A DNA stretch of 64,000 nucleotides from an uncultured Pelagibacteraceae bacterium (lineage in GTDB: Bacteria; Pseudomonadota; Alphaproteobacteria; Pelagibacterales; Pelagibacteraceae). The DNA lies in contig CACGNF010000002.1 in the NCBI GenBank assembly GCA_902574345.1, forward strand, positions 1-64,000, in the 5' to 3' direction. A program made the position numbers and the translations under genes. The notes below the pieces were generated by a model, which worked only from the letters and a program-made list of their open reading frames with translations, had not been told where the DNA came from and ran no database searches. Each line of letters opens with the position of its first letter. Positions within the stretch are counted from its first letter, which is position 1. Of this stretch, positions 25,415 through 34,178 are shown one piece after another.

Positions 25415-26212
25415 ATGAGTGATCTAGTTTCTCAAAATCTTAATATGATTTTTAAAACTCCAAAGGGAGAAACTGTTCACGCTTTAAAAGATTTAAATTT
25501 TACTCTTAAAAAAGGAGAACTTTTAACAGTTCTTGGGCCATCAGGTTGTGGAAAAACAACTTTATTAAATATTACCGCAGGATTTATTCGACCAACTTCT
25601 GGAAGTATTACTTTAAATAGCAAGGAGATCGATGGACCCGGTGTAGAAAGAGGTATGGTTTTCCAGCAAGGTGCTTTATTTGAATGGTTAACAGTTGCTG
25701 AAAATGTCAACTTTGGATTAAGAATGAAAAAAAAAGATCCAATTGAAACTCAAAAAAAAGTTGATGAATGGTTAGAAATAGTTGGCTTAAAAGGTTTTGG
25801 TAATACCCCAACCTATCAACTTTCTGGTGGTATGCAGCAAAGAGTTGCTCTTGCAAGATGTTTGATTAATGATCCCGATTTAATCTTAATGGACGAACCT
25901 TTGGGAGCTCTTGATGCATTAACAAGAGAAAAAATGCAGTCTCTTGTTTTGAAAATTTGGAAAGAGACAGGGAAAACAATTATTTTAATTACCCACTCAG
26001 TTGAAGAAGCTCTTTTACTTGGTGAGAGATTATATGTTATGGCACCTCGACCAGGTAGAATTCATAAAGAATATAATCTTCCATTTGCATCAATGGGACT
26101 TAAAGAAGATCTAAGAGAGATTAAAAAGAACAAAGATTTCTCAGCAAAACGTGAAGAAATATTAGAGATGATTTGGAATATGGAAGAAGAAATTATGGGG
26201 AAAGATAACTAA
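25415..26212 (+). CDS. tauB: Taurine-type ABC transporter ATPase
   Basis: A 265-aa nitrate/sulfonate/taurine-family ATPase: Walker A GPSGCGKTTLLN (residues ~41-52), Q-loop VFQQGALFEWLTV, signature LSGGMQQRVALAR, Walker B LILMDEPLGALDALTR and the H-loop LITHSVEEAL. It energises import through the adjacent TauC. Its stop codon directly precedes the tauC ATG. Confidence 0.93.
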   Translation: MSDLVSQNLNMIFKTPKGETVHALKDLNFTLKKGELLTVLGPSGCGKTTLLNITAGFIRPTSGSITLNSKEIDGPGVERGMVFQQGALFEWLTVAENVNFGLRMKKKDPIETQKKVDEWLEIVGLKGFGNTPTYQLSGGMQQRVALARCLINDPDLILMDEPLGALDALTREKMQSLVLKIWKETGKTIILITHSVEEALLLGERLYVMAPRPGRIHKEYNLPFASMGLKEDLREIKKNKDFSAKREEILEMIWNMEEEIMGKDN

Positions 26213-28138
26213 ATGTTAACTCAAATCGTCACCTTTTTAATTTTTTTTGCAGTTATTGGCTGTATTCTCTATGGAAGAAGATTAATCAAAACTGAAAAGG
26301 TCGATGCTGTTTTTGGAAATCCTGAAAGAGCAAGAGGTGGTACTCACTGGATTATAGTCGGAAGTAGCTTTCTATTATTGGTATGGCTTTACTATTCGTG
26401 GGATATTGCAAAAGGTTTTTACCCAAAATCAGCTAATGAACTTTGCCAAGTAGCAAAGGTTAACGACTCTTTATTGGGTTTAAAATATCAATTTCCAATA
26501 GAGGAAAGAGAATTCAAAAGTACTGCTCAAATTAAGAAAGAAAATAAAAATCTTAAAGCAACTTTAAATGAAATCAAATTTTCTGAAGATCTTAACTTGC
26601 AACAAAAAACTGAGCTTACTGAGTTTATCAACAAAACTATTCAACTAATTCCTTTATTAACCAATGAGGATTTAATTGAAAATGAGACGAAATTTAAAAT
26701 AGATGACATTACTGGTAAAATTAACTTATTAACTGAAAATTTTAGAAAACCTGAATATCCTTTTGAAACAGAACAAGAGGCCAATGAAAGACTTAAAGCA
26801 GTAAGCGAGCAAGGAGATTGGGGAATAATAAAAGTTCAATCTGGAACAGGGTCTATAGAAAATACTATCGAAGTACCTTTAGTTCCGGAGACTAAAAGAG
26901 GTTTAAAATTTGACGCTGCCGCAAAAGAGTTGCAAATTATTAGTGATGAATTCTTTAAGTTAAGAAATCATAATCCACAATTTAAAGATAAAATAAAAGA
27001 GCTCAAAGATGAGATCAAAGCTTATCGAAAAAATTTAGATGATACTCAAGAAGTAGCTTCAACTTACGCTAAAGATATTGTTAAAATTGCCCGACGAATA
27101 GAATTTGCAAGTATATATCCACCTAATGCATTAAATGAAATGCAAAACGCAATTATCAATTTTGACGTTGCCCAAAAAGAAGCTCAAGGAGGATTGAGAT
27201 TTGTAGATATATTTTTATTCCCAGCAGGCACCATTGTTGCAAGTGGGCCAAGCTGTTCTGAACAAGGATCTGGTAGATGGCTACCTAAGCCGTCAGATAC
27301 ATTTGATAAATTTATGCTCATGCTTAAACCGAGTGTAGGTTATAAAGAAATTCCTCTCCTATGGATAGAACTGGTTGATGTTAGTAAAATGATCGGTTTT
27401 ATTTTACCAGATTGGATTGCTGATATTCTACCTGGTGAATACCCAGTTCATACTCAAGATGGAATTGTTAAACAAAATTTTAAAGGCCAAGTTTTTAAAA
27501 TAGTTACAGGAGACTTTAAATTATTTAAAGTGCCCGTGCCTTATGGTCATATTTGGGATTCTTTTTTAAGAGTATTTTTAGGATTAGTGTTTGGAATATT
27601 AATTGGTGTGCCACTTGGATTATTTATGGGACTAAATAGATTTGCTAAAGGTTTTTTTGATCCATTAATTGAGCTTTATAGACCTGTTCCCCCTCTGGCT
27701 TGGGCTCCTTTAATCATTTCAGTTTTAGGAATTGATAATACTGGAAAAGTTTTCTTATTATTTATGGTCTCTTTATCAATCATGATTATTTCTGCAAGAG
27801 CTGGTGCCTCTGGCACCCAGTTGTCAAAAATTCACGCAGCTCACTCACTCGGTGCATCTAAAAAACAAATATTGAGATATGTAATTTTTCCAAATTCTTT
27901 ACCAGAAATACTTACTGGAATAAGAGTTGCTGTCGGTATGTGTTGGGGAACTTTAGTTGCAGCTGAGTTTTTAGCTGGAACAACTGGCATAGGATTTGTT
28001 GAAAACGTTGCAAAAAAATATTTTCAATACGAAGTGATTTGGATCACTATATTTATCATGGGAATGCTGGGTTTATTATTTGATGTCACTTTGAGAAAAA
28101 TAATAGACAAAACAATTCCGTGGCGTGGAAAAGGCTAA
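26213..28138 (+). CDS. tauC: Taurine-type ABC permease with a large N-terminal extracytoplasmic/coiled-coil extension
   Basis: A 641-aa protein; a usual TauC/SsuC permease has about 260-280 residues. The C-terminal ~230 residues are the permease, with PLIELYRPVPPLAWAPLI and the EAA loop HAAHSLGASKKQILRYVIFP. Ahead of it are two TM segments (~2-20 and ~46-66) and about 350 residues that are charged, helical and partly coiled-coil-like (IKKENKNLKATLNEIK; IKELKDEIKAYRKNLDD), probably periplasmic. The stop overlaps the next gene by 14 nt if that starts at its GTG. The role of the extension is unknown. Confidence 0.85.
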   Translation: MLTQIVTFLIFFAVIGCILYGRRLIKTEKVDAVFGNPERARGGTHWIIVGSSFLLLVWLYYSWDIAKGFYPKSANELCQVAKVNDSLLGLKYQFPIEEREFKSTAQIKKENKNLKATLNEIKFSEDLNLQQKTELTEFINKTIQLIPLLTNEDLIENETKFKIDDITGKINLLTENFRKPEYPFETEQEANERLKAVSEQGDWGIIKVQSGTGSIENTIEVPLVPETKRGLKFDAAAKELQIISDEFFKLRNHNPQFKDKIKELKDEIKAYRKNLDDTQEVASTYAKDIVKIARRIEFASIYPPNALNEMQNAIINFDVAQKEAQGGLRFVDIFLFPAGTIVASGPSCSEQGSGRWLPKPSDTFDKFMLMLKPSVGYKEIPLLWIELVDVSKMIGFILPDWIADILPGEYPVHTQDGIVKQNFKGQVFKIVTGDFKLFKVPVPYGHIWDSFLRVFLGLVFGILIGVPLGLFMGLNRFAKGFFDPLIELYRPVPPLAWAPLIISVLGIDNTGKVFLLFMVSLSIMIISARAGASGTQLSKIHAAHSLGASKKQILRYVIFPNSLPEILTGIRVAVGMCWGTLVAAEFLAGTTGIGFVENVAKKYFQYEVIWITIFIMGMLGLLFDVTLRKIIDKTIPWRGKG

Positions 28139-29144
28139 TTTGAAAACAGAAAATCTTAAAAAAGAAGTCATTAAAATTTTTAAAAATCACGGATTAAGCA
28201 ATCCTCATGCTGTAATTTCATCAAATGCTTTGATTAATGCTGAGTTAGTTGGTGCTTATGGTCATGGTCTTTCTAGATTAAGAATGTATTGTGAAAGAAT
28301 ATCTAAAAAAGTTATCAATCCAAAACCTAGAATAAAAGTAAAAAAGATATCTCAATCGATTGCTCATATTGATGCTGATAATAGTATCGGCTTTGTTGCA
28401 GCAGATCTTGCAATTAAAAAAGCAATCGAATGTGCGAAAAAAACAGGTATCGGTTTAGTGGCAGTGAAAAATAGTGGTCACTATGGATTGTCTGGTTATT
28501 ACGCTGAGCAAGCAGTTAAAAAAAATTTAATCACTATGATTTATACTAATGCTCCACCTGCAATTGCTCCTTATGGTGCAAAAAAAAGTTTGTTTGGAAC
28601 AAATCCTATATGTTTTGGTTCTCCAACTGGAGCAAGGGTACCTTTTATATTAGATACAGCTATTGCAAAAATTAACAGAGGAAAAATTAGATTTGCAGCT
28701 AGAAATAATCAAAAAATACCAAAAGGTGTTGCATTAGATAAATTTGGCAAACCAACAACAGATGCAAAAAAAGCTCTTTACGGAGTTCAGTTACCTATTG
28801 CTGGTTTTAGAGGTTCTGGTTTGGCGTGGATGGTAGATATTTTGAGTGGTGTTTTAACCGGTGGAAATCATGCAGGTAAAGTTAAGGATCCTTTTGATGA
28901 TTTTTCAGGTCCACAAAATATTGGACATTTGTTTATCACATTTAAAACAAACTTATTTGTCAAGAACTATACTTCAAGAATTAAAAATAATATTAAAACA
29001 ATTAAAAGATTGCCTAAAATTAAAGGAGTAAAAGAGATAATGTATCCTGGTCAAAATAAAGATAAAAGGTTTAAAATGAACTTAAAAAAAGAAATCAAAT
29101 TGTCAAAAATTATTCAAAAAGATTTAATAGATTTAAAAAATTAA
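28125..29144 (+). CDS. Malate/L-lactate/sulfolactate dehydrogenase family (Ldh2/ComC fold)
   Basis: A 339-aa NAD(P)-dependent dehydrogenase of the MDH/LDH2 fold: GAYGHGLSRLRMYCERI (catalytic His region), VKNSGHYGLSGYYAEQA, MIYTNAPPAIAPYGAKKSLFGTNPI and GFRGSGLAWMVDILSGVLTGG. Members oxidise or reduce 2-hydroxyacids including malate, ureidoglycolate and (R)-sulfolactate (ComC/SlcC). The taurine context makes a sulfonate substrate plausible, not proven. The track start is GTG; the in-frame TTG at 28140 would avoid the overlap with tauC. It ends 1 nt before the next gene. Confidence 0.82.
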   Translation: MEKANLKTENLKKEVIKIFKNHGLSNPHAVISSNALINAELVGAYGHGLSRLRMYCERISKKVINPKPRIKVKKISQSIAHIDADNSIGFVAADLAIKKAIECAKKTGIGLVAVKNSGHYGLSGYYAEQAVKKNLITMIYTNAPPAIAPYGAKKSLFGTNPICFGSPTGARVPFILDTAIAKINRGKIRFAARNNQKIPKGVALDKFGKPTTDAKKALYGVQLPIAGFRGSGLAWMVDILSGVLTGGNHAGKVKDPFDDFSGPQNIGHLFITFKTNLFVKNYTSRIKNNIKTIKRLPKIKGVKEIMYPGQNKDKRFKMNLKKEIKLSKIIQKDLIDLKN

Positions 29145-29145
29145 T

Positions 29146-30057
29146 ATGCTTTCCGATAAAGAAATTATTTGTCCTGATAACTTACTTAATGTTGCTCATA
29201 AAAAGAAAGGTGTTAAAGCGGGGATTGTTAATGCCGGAAAACCTTTGCCCATGCAGTCAGTGCAAGATGCTGTTACAGAAAATCTAATTGAACCAATTTT
29301 TATTGGTGATGAAAAAGAAATTAATAAATGCGCCCAGGATCTGAAATGGGATATCTCAAATTATGAGATAATCCATGAGCCTGTTGAGAATAATACAGCG
29401 ACCATTGCTGCAAAACTCGCAAGCGAACAAAAAATTAGAATTATTGTTAAAGGACATATCCATACTGACGTTTTGATGAAAGAAGTTTTGAAAAGAGAAT
29501 ACAATTTACTTGGAAAAACGAGATTAAGCCATATTTGGCATATGACTTTAGGAAAAGAAGACAAACCTTTAATTATTACTGATGGAGCATTAAATGTTTT
29601 ACCTAATGTAAAAACAAAATTACACATTCTCAAAAATGTTATTAATTTTTCAAATAGAATTGGTATTGAAAAACCTAAGGTCGCAATCTTATCTGCTACT
29701 GAGGAAGTTTTAGATAGCGTGCCAAGTTCTAAAGAAGCTGAAGAATTAACTAACTTAGCTAAAAAAGAAAATTTAAATGCTGATGTTTTTGGTCCACTGG
29801 CATTTGATAATAGTATCTCAAAAAAATCTGCCACTATCAAAGGAATACAAAATAGTGTAGCTGGTATGGCTGATGTATTACTGGTTCCAAATGTTGAGAC
29901 TGGGAATGGGTTAGTAAAAATGCTTATATATTTTTGTGGAGCGTGTGCTGCTGGTGTAGTTGTTGGCGGTAAAGTTCCAGTAGTAATAACCAGCCGTTCT
30001 GACGAAGCTCCTGCAAGATTAGCCTCCATTGCTGCAGCCGTTGTTGCTTTAGATTAA
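29146..30057 (+). CDS. Phosphate acetyl/butyryltransferase (Pta/Ptb family)
   Basis: A 303-aa PTA_PTB-family enzyme. Visible are VNAGKPLPMQSVQDAV, IIVKGHIHTDVLMKEVL, RLSHIWHM, VLLVPNVETGNGLVKML and the C-terminal VPVVITSRSDEAPARLASIA. It interconverts an acyl phosphate and acyl-CoA. In taurine degradation this is the step after sulfoacetaldehyde acetyltransferase (Xsc), which gives acetyl phosphate; no Xsc gene is in the window. It is tightly linked to the dehydrogenase ahead of it. A butyryl or methyl-branched substrate is possible. Confidence 0.85.
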   Translation: MLSDKEIICPDNLLNVAHKKKGVKAGIVNAGKPLPMQSVQDAVTENLIEPIFIGDEKEINKCAQDLKWDISNYEIIHEPVENNTATIAAKLASEQKIRIIVKGHIHTDVLMKEVLKREYNLLGKTRLSHIWHMTLGKEDKPLIITDGALNVLPNVKTKLHILKNVINFSNRIGIEKPKVAILSATEEVLDSVPSSKEAEELTNLAKKENLNADVFGPLAFDNSISKKSATIKGIQNSVAGMADVLLVPNVETGNGLVKMLIYFCGACAAGVVVGGKVPVVITSRSDEAPARLASIAAAVVALD

Positions 30058-30122
30058 TTAATAGATGAAATTAATCTTATTAATCTAAAAGAAAATGTTA
30101 TAATCATTACAAAATTTATTTA

Positions 30123-30839
30123 ATGATTAATTATGATGAACTTTGGACAACTCATCGTTGTCTTGAAATAAAATCTAACAAAAAAAATCAATTATTTAAA
30201 ATTAGAGTTAGACAAGTTAATATTGGTGATAAAATGTGCGATGAGTATATCCTTGAACGGTTTCATTTAAAAAAACAGCATTTAAGAATTTTTTTTGAAG
30301 CAGAATATCCAAGTACAAAAACCTTATTCAAAAATCTAAATTCAAGGGAAAAACTTGAGAGTCAATGGGGAAAAATGGGTCATCGAGCTTATCCAGCAAA
30401 ATATATGAGAAGAATACCAAATTTAATTCTTTTTGAAGTGAATCGAGATGGTTTTGAATTGCCGTTTGATGATAATATTGATGGTAAAAATAAATATTTA
30501 AAGCCTGAGTATTTTCATATCAAAATTTATAGAGATCAAAAAGCTAAAGGAAATCCTTATTATAAAAGAACTTTTAAGGAAATTAAAAATATTTCTCAAG
30601 ATAAATCAGAATTACAATTCAAAGGGATATCTTTTTATAATTACCCAACTTCTGAACAATTTATTATTTTGGGAGGAGCTAAATTATCTGAATTTACTAT
30701 TACTCAAGATTTTGGTGATGAATTTAAAAAATTAGGGTCTGAATTGAAATCTGATTTTAAACAACTGGGTTCTGAAATGAAATCAGATATGAAAGACATA
30801 TTTAGTTCATTTAATATATTCAAAAAAAAACGTAAATAA
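30123..30839 (+). CDS. Unknown protein with amphipathic C-terminal repeats
   Basis: A 238-aa cytoplasmic protein without recognised domains. The first ~190 residues are mixed alpha/beta and rich in aromatic and basic residues. The C-terminus has an imperfect repeat, FKKLGSELKSD / FKQLGSEMKSD / MKDIFSSF, which should form an 11-residue-periodic amphipathic helix, as in lipid- or membrane-surface-binding segments. No signal peptide. It has its own 65-nt upstream gap with a TATAAT-like box. Function not assigned. Confidence 0.65.
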   Translation: MINYDELWTTHRCLEIKSNKKNQLFKIRVRQVNIGDKMCDEYILERFHLKKQHLRIFFEAEYPSTKTLFKNLNSREKLESQWGKMGHRAYPAKYMRRIPNLILFEVNRDGFELPFDDNIDGKNKYLKPEYFHIKIYRDQKAKGNPYYKRTFKEIKNISQDKSELQFKGISFYNYPTSEQFIILGGAKLSEFTITQDFGDEFKKLGSELKSDFKQLGSEMKSDMKDIFSSFNIFKKKRK

Positions 30840-30923
30840 AATATGTTAATTACATGTACGGGTCAAAGATACTGATATCAAAATTTATATTACTAATTTT
30901 TTAAAATTTGCTATTATAATCAT

Positions 30924-31073
30924 ATGAAAAAATTTAAGATAAGAGTTAGAATTGCTGGAGGAAGAATTGTGGATATAGAAATTCAAGCGCCAGATGTTCA
31001 TGCAGCAATGAATATGGCAAAATCTCAATATGGCAATGACAATGTTATGGGTGCGCCAGTAGAAATAAGATAA
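30924..31073 (+). CDS. 49-aa conserved-looking small protein (below ORF-track cutoff)
   Basis: An ATG at 30924 opens a 49-codon frame ending TAA at 31071: MKKFKIRVRIAGGRIVDIEI, then a helix-forming APDVHAAMNMAKSQYG and a VMGAPVEIR tail. The alternating beta-type start, helix and final strand look like a genuine small folded domain rather than noise. A TATAAT at 30915-30920 ends only 3 nt before the ATG, so translation could be leaderless. No family recognised. Confidence 0.6.
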   Translation: MKKFKIRVRIAGGRIVDIEIQAPDVHAAMNMAKSQYGNDNVMGAPVEIR

Positions 31074-31118
31074 TAATAAAAGATTAATTGATTAAAACAT
31101 TTTAATTCAAAAATATTA

Positions 31119-32405
31119 ATGACCATAACATATCTTAAAAAATCACCAAAAACATCATCAACAGATGACAATAAAACAACGGGGATTGTTCAAGATTTAT
31201 TAAAAGATATTGAAAGTACAAAAGAGCAAGGTTGTATTGATTTAACCAAAAAATTCGACAAATATGATGGTGAAATCATTGTTTCAAAAGAAAGAATTGA
31301 AGAAATTAAAAAAACTTTAGATCAAAAAACTAAAGATGATATTCAGTTTTCATTTGATCGAGTCAGAAAATTTGCTGAAGCTCAACTAAAAAATTATGGG
31401 CAAGATTTTGAAGTTGAACTTTCCGATGGTTTATATGCAGGTCAAAAATTAGTTCCAGTTAATACAGCAGGTTGTTACATACCTGGAGGAAGATATGCTC
31501 ATATCGCTTCTGCAGTAATGAGTGTGACGACAGCCAAGGTTGCTGGTGTTAAAAATATTATAGCGTGTAGTCCACCAAAAGAAGGGGTTGGTGCACACCC
31601 TACTATTGTCTATACTGCTGATCTTTGTGGTGCAGATGTAATTTTAAACTTAGGTGGTGTGCCTGCGATTGCTGCAATGACTAATGGATTATTTAAAAAC
31701 CCTCCAGCAGACATAATTGTTGGTCCAGGAAATCAGTTTGTTGCTGAAGCAAAAAGAATTTTATATGGCAAGGTAGGTATTGATTTATTTGCAGGTCCAA
31801 CTGAAATTGGAATAATTGCTGATGCAAAAGCTGATCCAGAAATAGTTGCTGTTGATTTAGTAGGCCAAGCGGAACATGGTTATAATTCACCATGTTGGCT
31901 GTATACAACTAGTAAAGAATTAGCTGAGAAAGTTATGAAGAGGGTTCCTGAATTAATTGCAGAATTACCAGAGGTTCCAAGAACTAGCGCAGAGGCAGCT
32001 TGGAGAGATTATGGTGAGGTCATTGTTTGTGATACGGATGAAGAGATTGTGAAAATTAGTGATGAATACGCTCCAGAGCATTTAGAAGTTCAAACAGAAA
32101 ATTTAAAATGGTTTCATGAACGATTAACAAATTACGGATCATTATTTGTCGGTGAAGAAACTACAGTCGCCTATGGAGATAAATGCTCAGGTACAAATCA
32201 TATTTTACCAACTAAAGGAGCTGGTAGATACACTGGTGGTTTATTTGTTGGTAAATTTATTAAAACATTAAGTTTTCAGAGAATGACGAAAGAGTCTACT
32301 GAACTAGTTGGTGCTGCTGCTGCAAGAATATCTAGATACGAAGGAATGGAAGCTCATGCAAGAACTGGTGATGTAAGATTAAAAAAATACGGGTACTCAG
32401 ATTAA
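31119..32405 (+). CDS. HisD-family dehydrogenase, HpsN-like (sulfopropanediol 3-dehydrogenase)
   Basis: A 428-aa member of the histidinol dehydrogenase family. The catalytic Glu-His is in DEYAPEHLEVQ and the NAD/zinc segments read GPGNQFVAEAKRILYGKVGIDLFAGPTE and QAEHG. The block NTAGCYIPGGRYAHIASAVMS differs from the biosynthetic HisD type and matches HpsN-type enzymes that oxidise 2,3-dihydroxypropane-1-sulfonate to sulfolactate. It is not next to other his genes and closes the sulfonate-rich segment. True HisD activity cannot be ruled out by eye. The stop is shared in TTAA with the convergent gene. Confidence 0.8.
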   Translation: MTITYLKKSPKTSSTDDNKTTGIVQDLLKDIESTKEQGCIDLTKKFDKYDGEIIVSKERIEEIKKTLDQKTKDDIQFSFDRVRKFAEAQLKNYGQDFEVELSDGLYAGQKLVPVNTAGCYIPGGRYAHIASAVMSVTTAKVAGVKNIIACSPPKEGVGAHPTIVYTADLCGADVILNLGGVPAIAAMTNGLFKNPPADIIVGPGNQFVAEAKRILYGKVGIDLFAGPTEIGIIADAKADPEIVAVDLVGQAEHGYNSPCWLYTTSKELAEKVMKRVPELIAELPEVPRTSAEAAWRDYGEVIVCDTDEEIVKISDEYAPEHLEVQTENLKWFHERLTNYGSLFVGEETTVAYGDKCSGTNHILPTKGAGRYTGGLFVGKFIKTLSFQRMTKESTELVGAAAARISRYEGMEAHARTGDVRLKKYGYSD

Positions 32406-33007
32406 AAAAGGTATCCAAACCTTAATCTCGCAGATCTTTTGTGAACTTCCTCAAGATAACGAGACTCTGTATAAAATATATCAAAAGTTGTTTCGTCAAA
32501 ATTTAAGCCTAAGAAGAAATTATCGTTAAAATAATAATCAATTCCCAAACCTCTAGTATAGTAATTATTGATTTTGCTTGGATCGCTGTGGTAAGCAGTC
32601 CATGTGGTATCAATATCACCACCCCCTAAATAGGTAAAAAAATCAAAATCACCAAAATTGTATCCTATCTTAAATTTTGCTTCCTTCATTTTCTCATAAG
32701 TCACACTTCCATTTAATCCTGCAATAGATTGATCTTTACCGATATTTTCCTGAAAATTTGTTTCTGCACCAATAAAAAAGTTATTAAGATAAAAGTTATA
32801 ACCTAAAAAATAACCAAGATTCCTTTTTTCCGAATCAGTTTCTGTATGATAAATTAAAGCATAATCAGGTGATGAAGCTATTGCGCTAAATTTATCAAAA
32901 GATTTATAAATACCTAAATAAAACTTTGTATTTATTCGAGGTAATTCTTTTGTATGTCCTTGAAAAGAAAAAAAAAGAAAAATTAACAAGAATTTAAATA
33001 TTTTCAT
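32402..33007 (-). CDS. Outer-membrane beta-barrel-like protein
   Basis: A 201-aa protein with a Sec signal peptide (MKIFKFLLIFLFFSFQGHT) and a mature part made of alternating, aromatic-rich strands (FYLGIYKSFDKF, GYFLGYNFYLNNFFIGAETNF, YYFNDNFFLGLNFDETTF). It ends RLRFGYLF, with the C-terminal Phe typical of BAM-inserted porin-like barrels. The size suggests an eight-stranded OmpW/OmpA-type barrel. Function unknown. It ends 4 nt inside the convergent HpsN-like gene and starts 4 nt after the lysE stop. Confidence 0.75.
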   Translation of the reverse strand: MKIFKFLLIFLFFSFQGHTKELPRINTKFYLGIYKSFDKFSAIASSPDYALIYHTETDSEKRNLGYFLGYNFYLNNFFIGAETNFQENIGKDQSIAGLNGSVTYEKMKEAKFKIGYNFGDFDFFTYLGGGDIDTTWTAYHSDPSKINNYYTRGLGIDYYFNDNFFLGLNFDETTFDIFYTESRYLEEVHKRSARLRFGYLF

Positions 33008-33011
33008 AATT

Positions 33012-33626
33012 TTATAAAAATTTAAATATATCTCTTAAAATGTAAATTGTTATTAAAAACATAAACAAAATAATGAAAATATTTATATATTTCCATATAT
33101 TTCTATCATTCAAATAATTAGAGAAATATTGAGATAAATATCCAATTGAAAAAAAAAATAAAAAAGATGCTGCAGCAGCCCCAATTCCAAAAAAATATTT
33201 CTCTATAATTAAAAGATTTTTAGAAAAATTACCTAAAAAAAATACAGTATCAGAATAAACATGTGGATTTAAAAAAGTAAAACCTAGTGTTTTGAGTATT
33301 ACATTTTTTTTTTCATAAAAATGAGAATTTTGGTTTATTGTTACTTGAGTATTAAAAAATTTTATTTTTGAATAAATAAAGTGAATTAAAAAAATAAGTA
33401 ATAAAATATTAAGTATTAATTCAATTGTTGGGGTAAAATGTTCCGTAAAATAATGAAAAAGAAATATACCTAAAAATATTAAAATAAAATCAGATATAGC
33501 ACAAATTAAACAAACTAAAAAAACATGTTGTTTTTTTAAACCTTGTTCTATGACAAAAACATTTTGTGCACCGATTGCTAATATTAAACTTAATCCTGTT
33601 AAAAAACCTAATAAAGCAAATTCCAT
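33012..33626 (-). CDS. LysE/ArgO-family amino acid exporter
   Basis: A 204-aa, six-TM protein. The start FLTGLSLILAIGAQNVFVIEQGL has the GAQNxFV motif typical of LysE/ArgO, followed by CLICAISDFILIFLG and, later, FTFLNPHVYSDTVFFLG (the NP(H/K)xYxDT motif). It should export basic amino acids, notably arginine or lysine. The upstream region holds no adjacent ArgP/LysG regulator. Confidence 0.9.
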   Translation of the reverse strand: MEFALLGFLTGLSLILAIGAQNVFVIEQGLKKQHVFLVCLICAISDFILIFLGIFLFHYFTEHFTPTIELILNILLLIFLIHFIYSKIKFFNTQVTINQNSHFYEKKNVILKTLGFTFLNPHVYSDTVFFLGNFSKNLLIIEKYFFGIGAAAASFLFFFSIGYLSQYFSNYLNDRNIWKYINIFIILFMFLITIYILRDIFKFL

Positions 33627-33685
33627 AAATTATATATTTGAATTTTTTGAACTTACTTTAAATCTTTAGAAAATAAAAATAATTA

Positions 33686-34147
33686 TCAAGTTTCAGGGAT
33701 AAACAATAAACACAGGCCATTATTACAAAATCTTTTACCGGTAGAGCTTGGACCATCATCAAAAACGTGTCCATGATGGACACCACACTTAGCACAATGA
33801 TATTCAATCCTTTTCATACCAAATGAATAATCTACTTTTGTTTTAAAAGCCCCTGGTAAAGCTTCACTGAATGATGGCCAGCCAGTACCACTATCAAATT
33901 TAGCTTCAGATGAAAATAATTTGTTTCCACAATTTGCACAATGATAAAAGCCTTTTCTTTTTTCTTGGAGCAATTCACTTGTAAATGGTCTTTCGGTACC
34001 TTCATTAAACATAATTTCTTTTTGTTTACTGGTAAGGTTCTGATTAATTATTTTTTTAGTTTCTGAAAGTACAAATTTATATGGATATAAAATCCATGAT
34101 AAACAGGATACACCAATAATTTTTAATAGATTTCTTCTATCGCTCAT
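33686..34147 (-). CDS. msrB: Peptide-methionine (R)-S-oxide reductase MsrB with twin-arginine signal
   Basis: A 153-aa protein. The MsrB domain has two CxxC zinc sites (CANC, CAKC), GTGWPSFSEAL, HHGHVFDDGP and the catalytic Cys in GKRFCNNGLC. The second Cys of that segment could be a resolving residue. The N-terminus SDRRNLLKIIGVSCLSWIL resembles a twin-arginine signal, so the enzyme is probably exported and repairs methionine sulfoxide in the periplasm. It starts 31 nt after the VOC gene. The domain length is normal; the leader adds about 30 residues. Confidence 0.88.
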   Translation of the reverse strand: MSDRRNLLKIIGVSCLSWILYPYKFVLSETKKIINQNLTSKQKEIMFNEGTERPFTSELLQEKRKGFYHCANCGNKLFSSEAKFDSGTGWPSFSEALPGAFKTKVDYSFGMKRIEYHCAKCGVHHGHVFDDGPSSTGKRFCNNGLCLLFIPET

Positions 34148-34178
34148 TAAAACACACCTGAAAATAATTTAATTAATA

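Noticed and set aside
29361-30029. 222-aa minus-strand ORF
   Set aside because: Shadow of the phosphate acyltransferase gene; no coherent domain, and the plus frame has clear family motifs.
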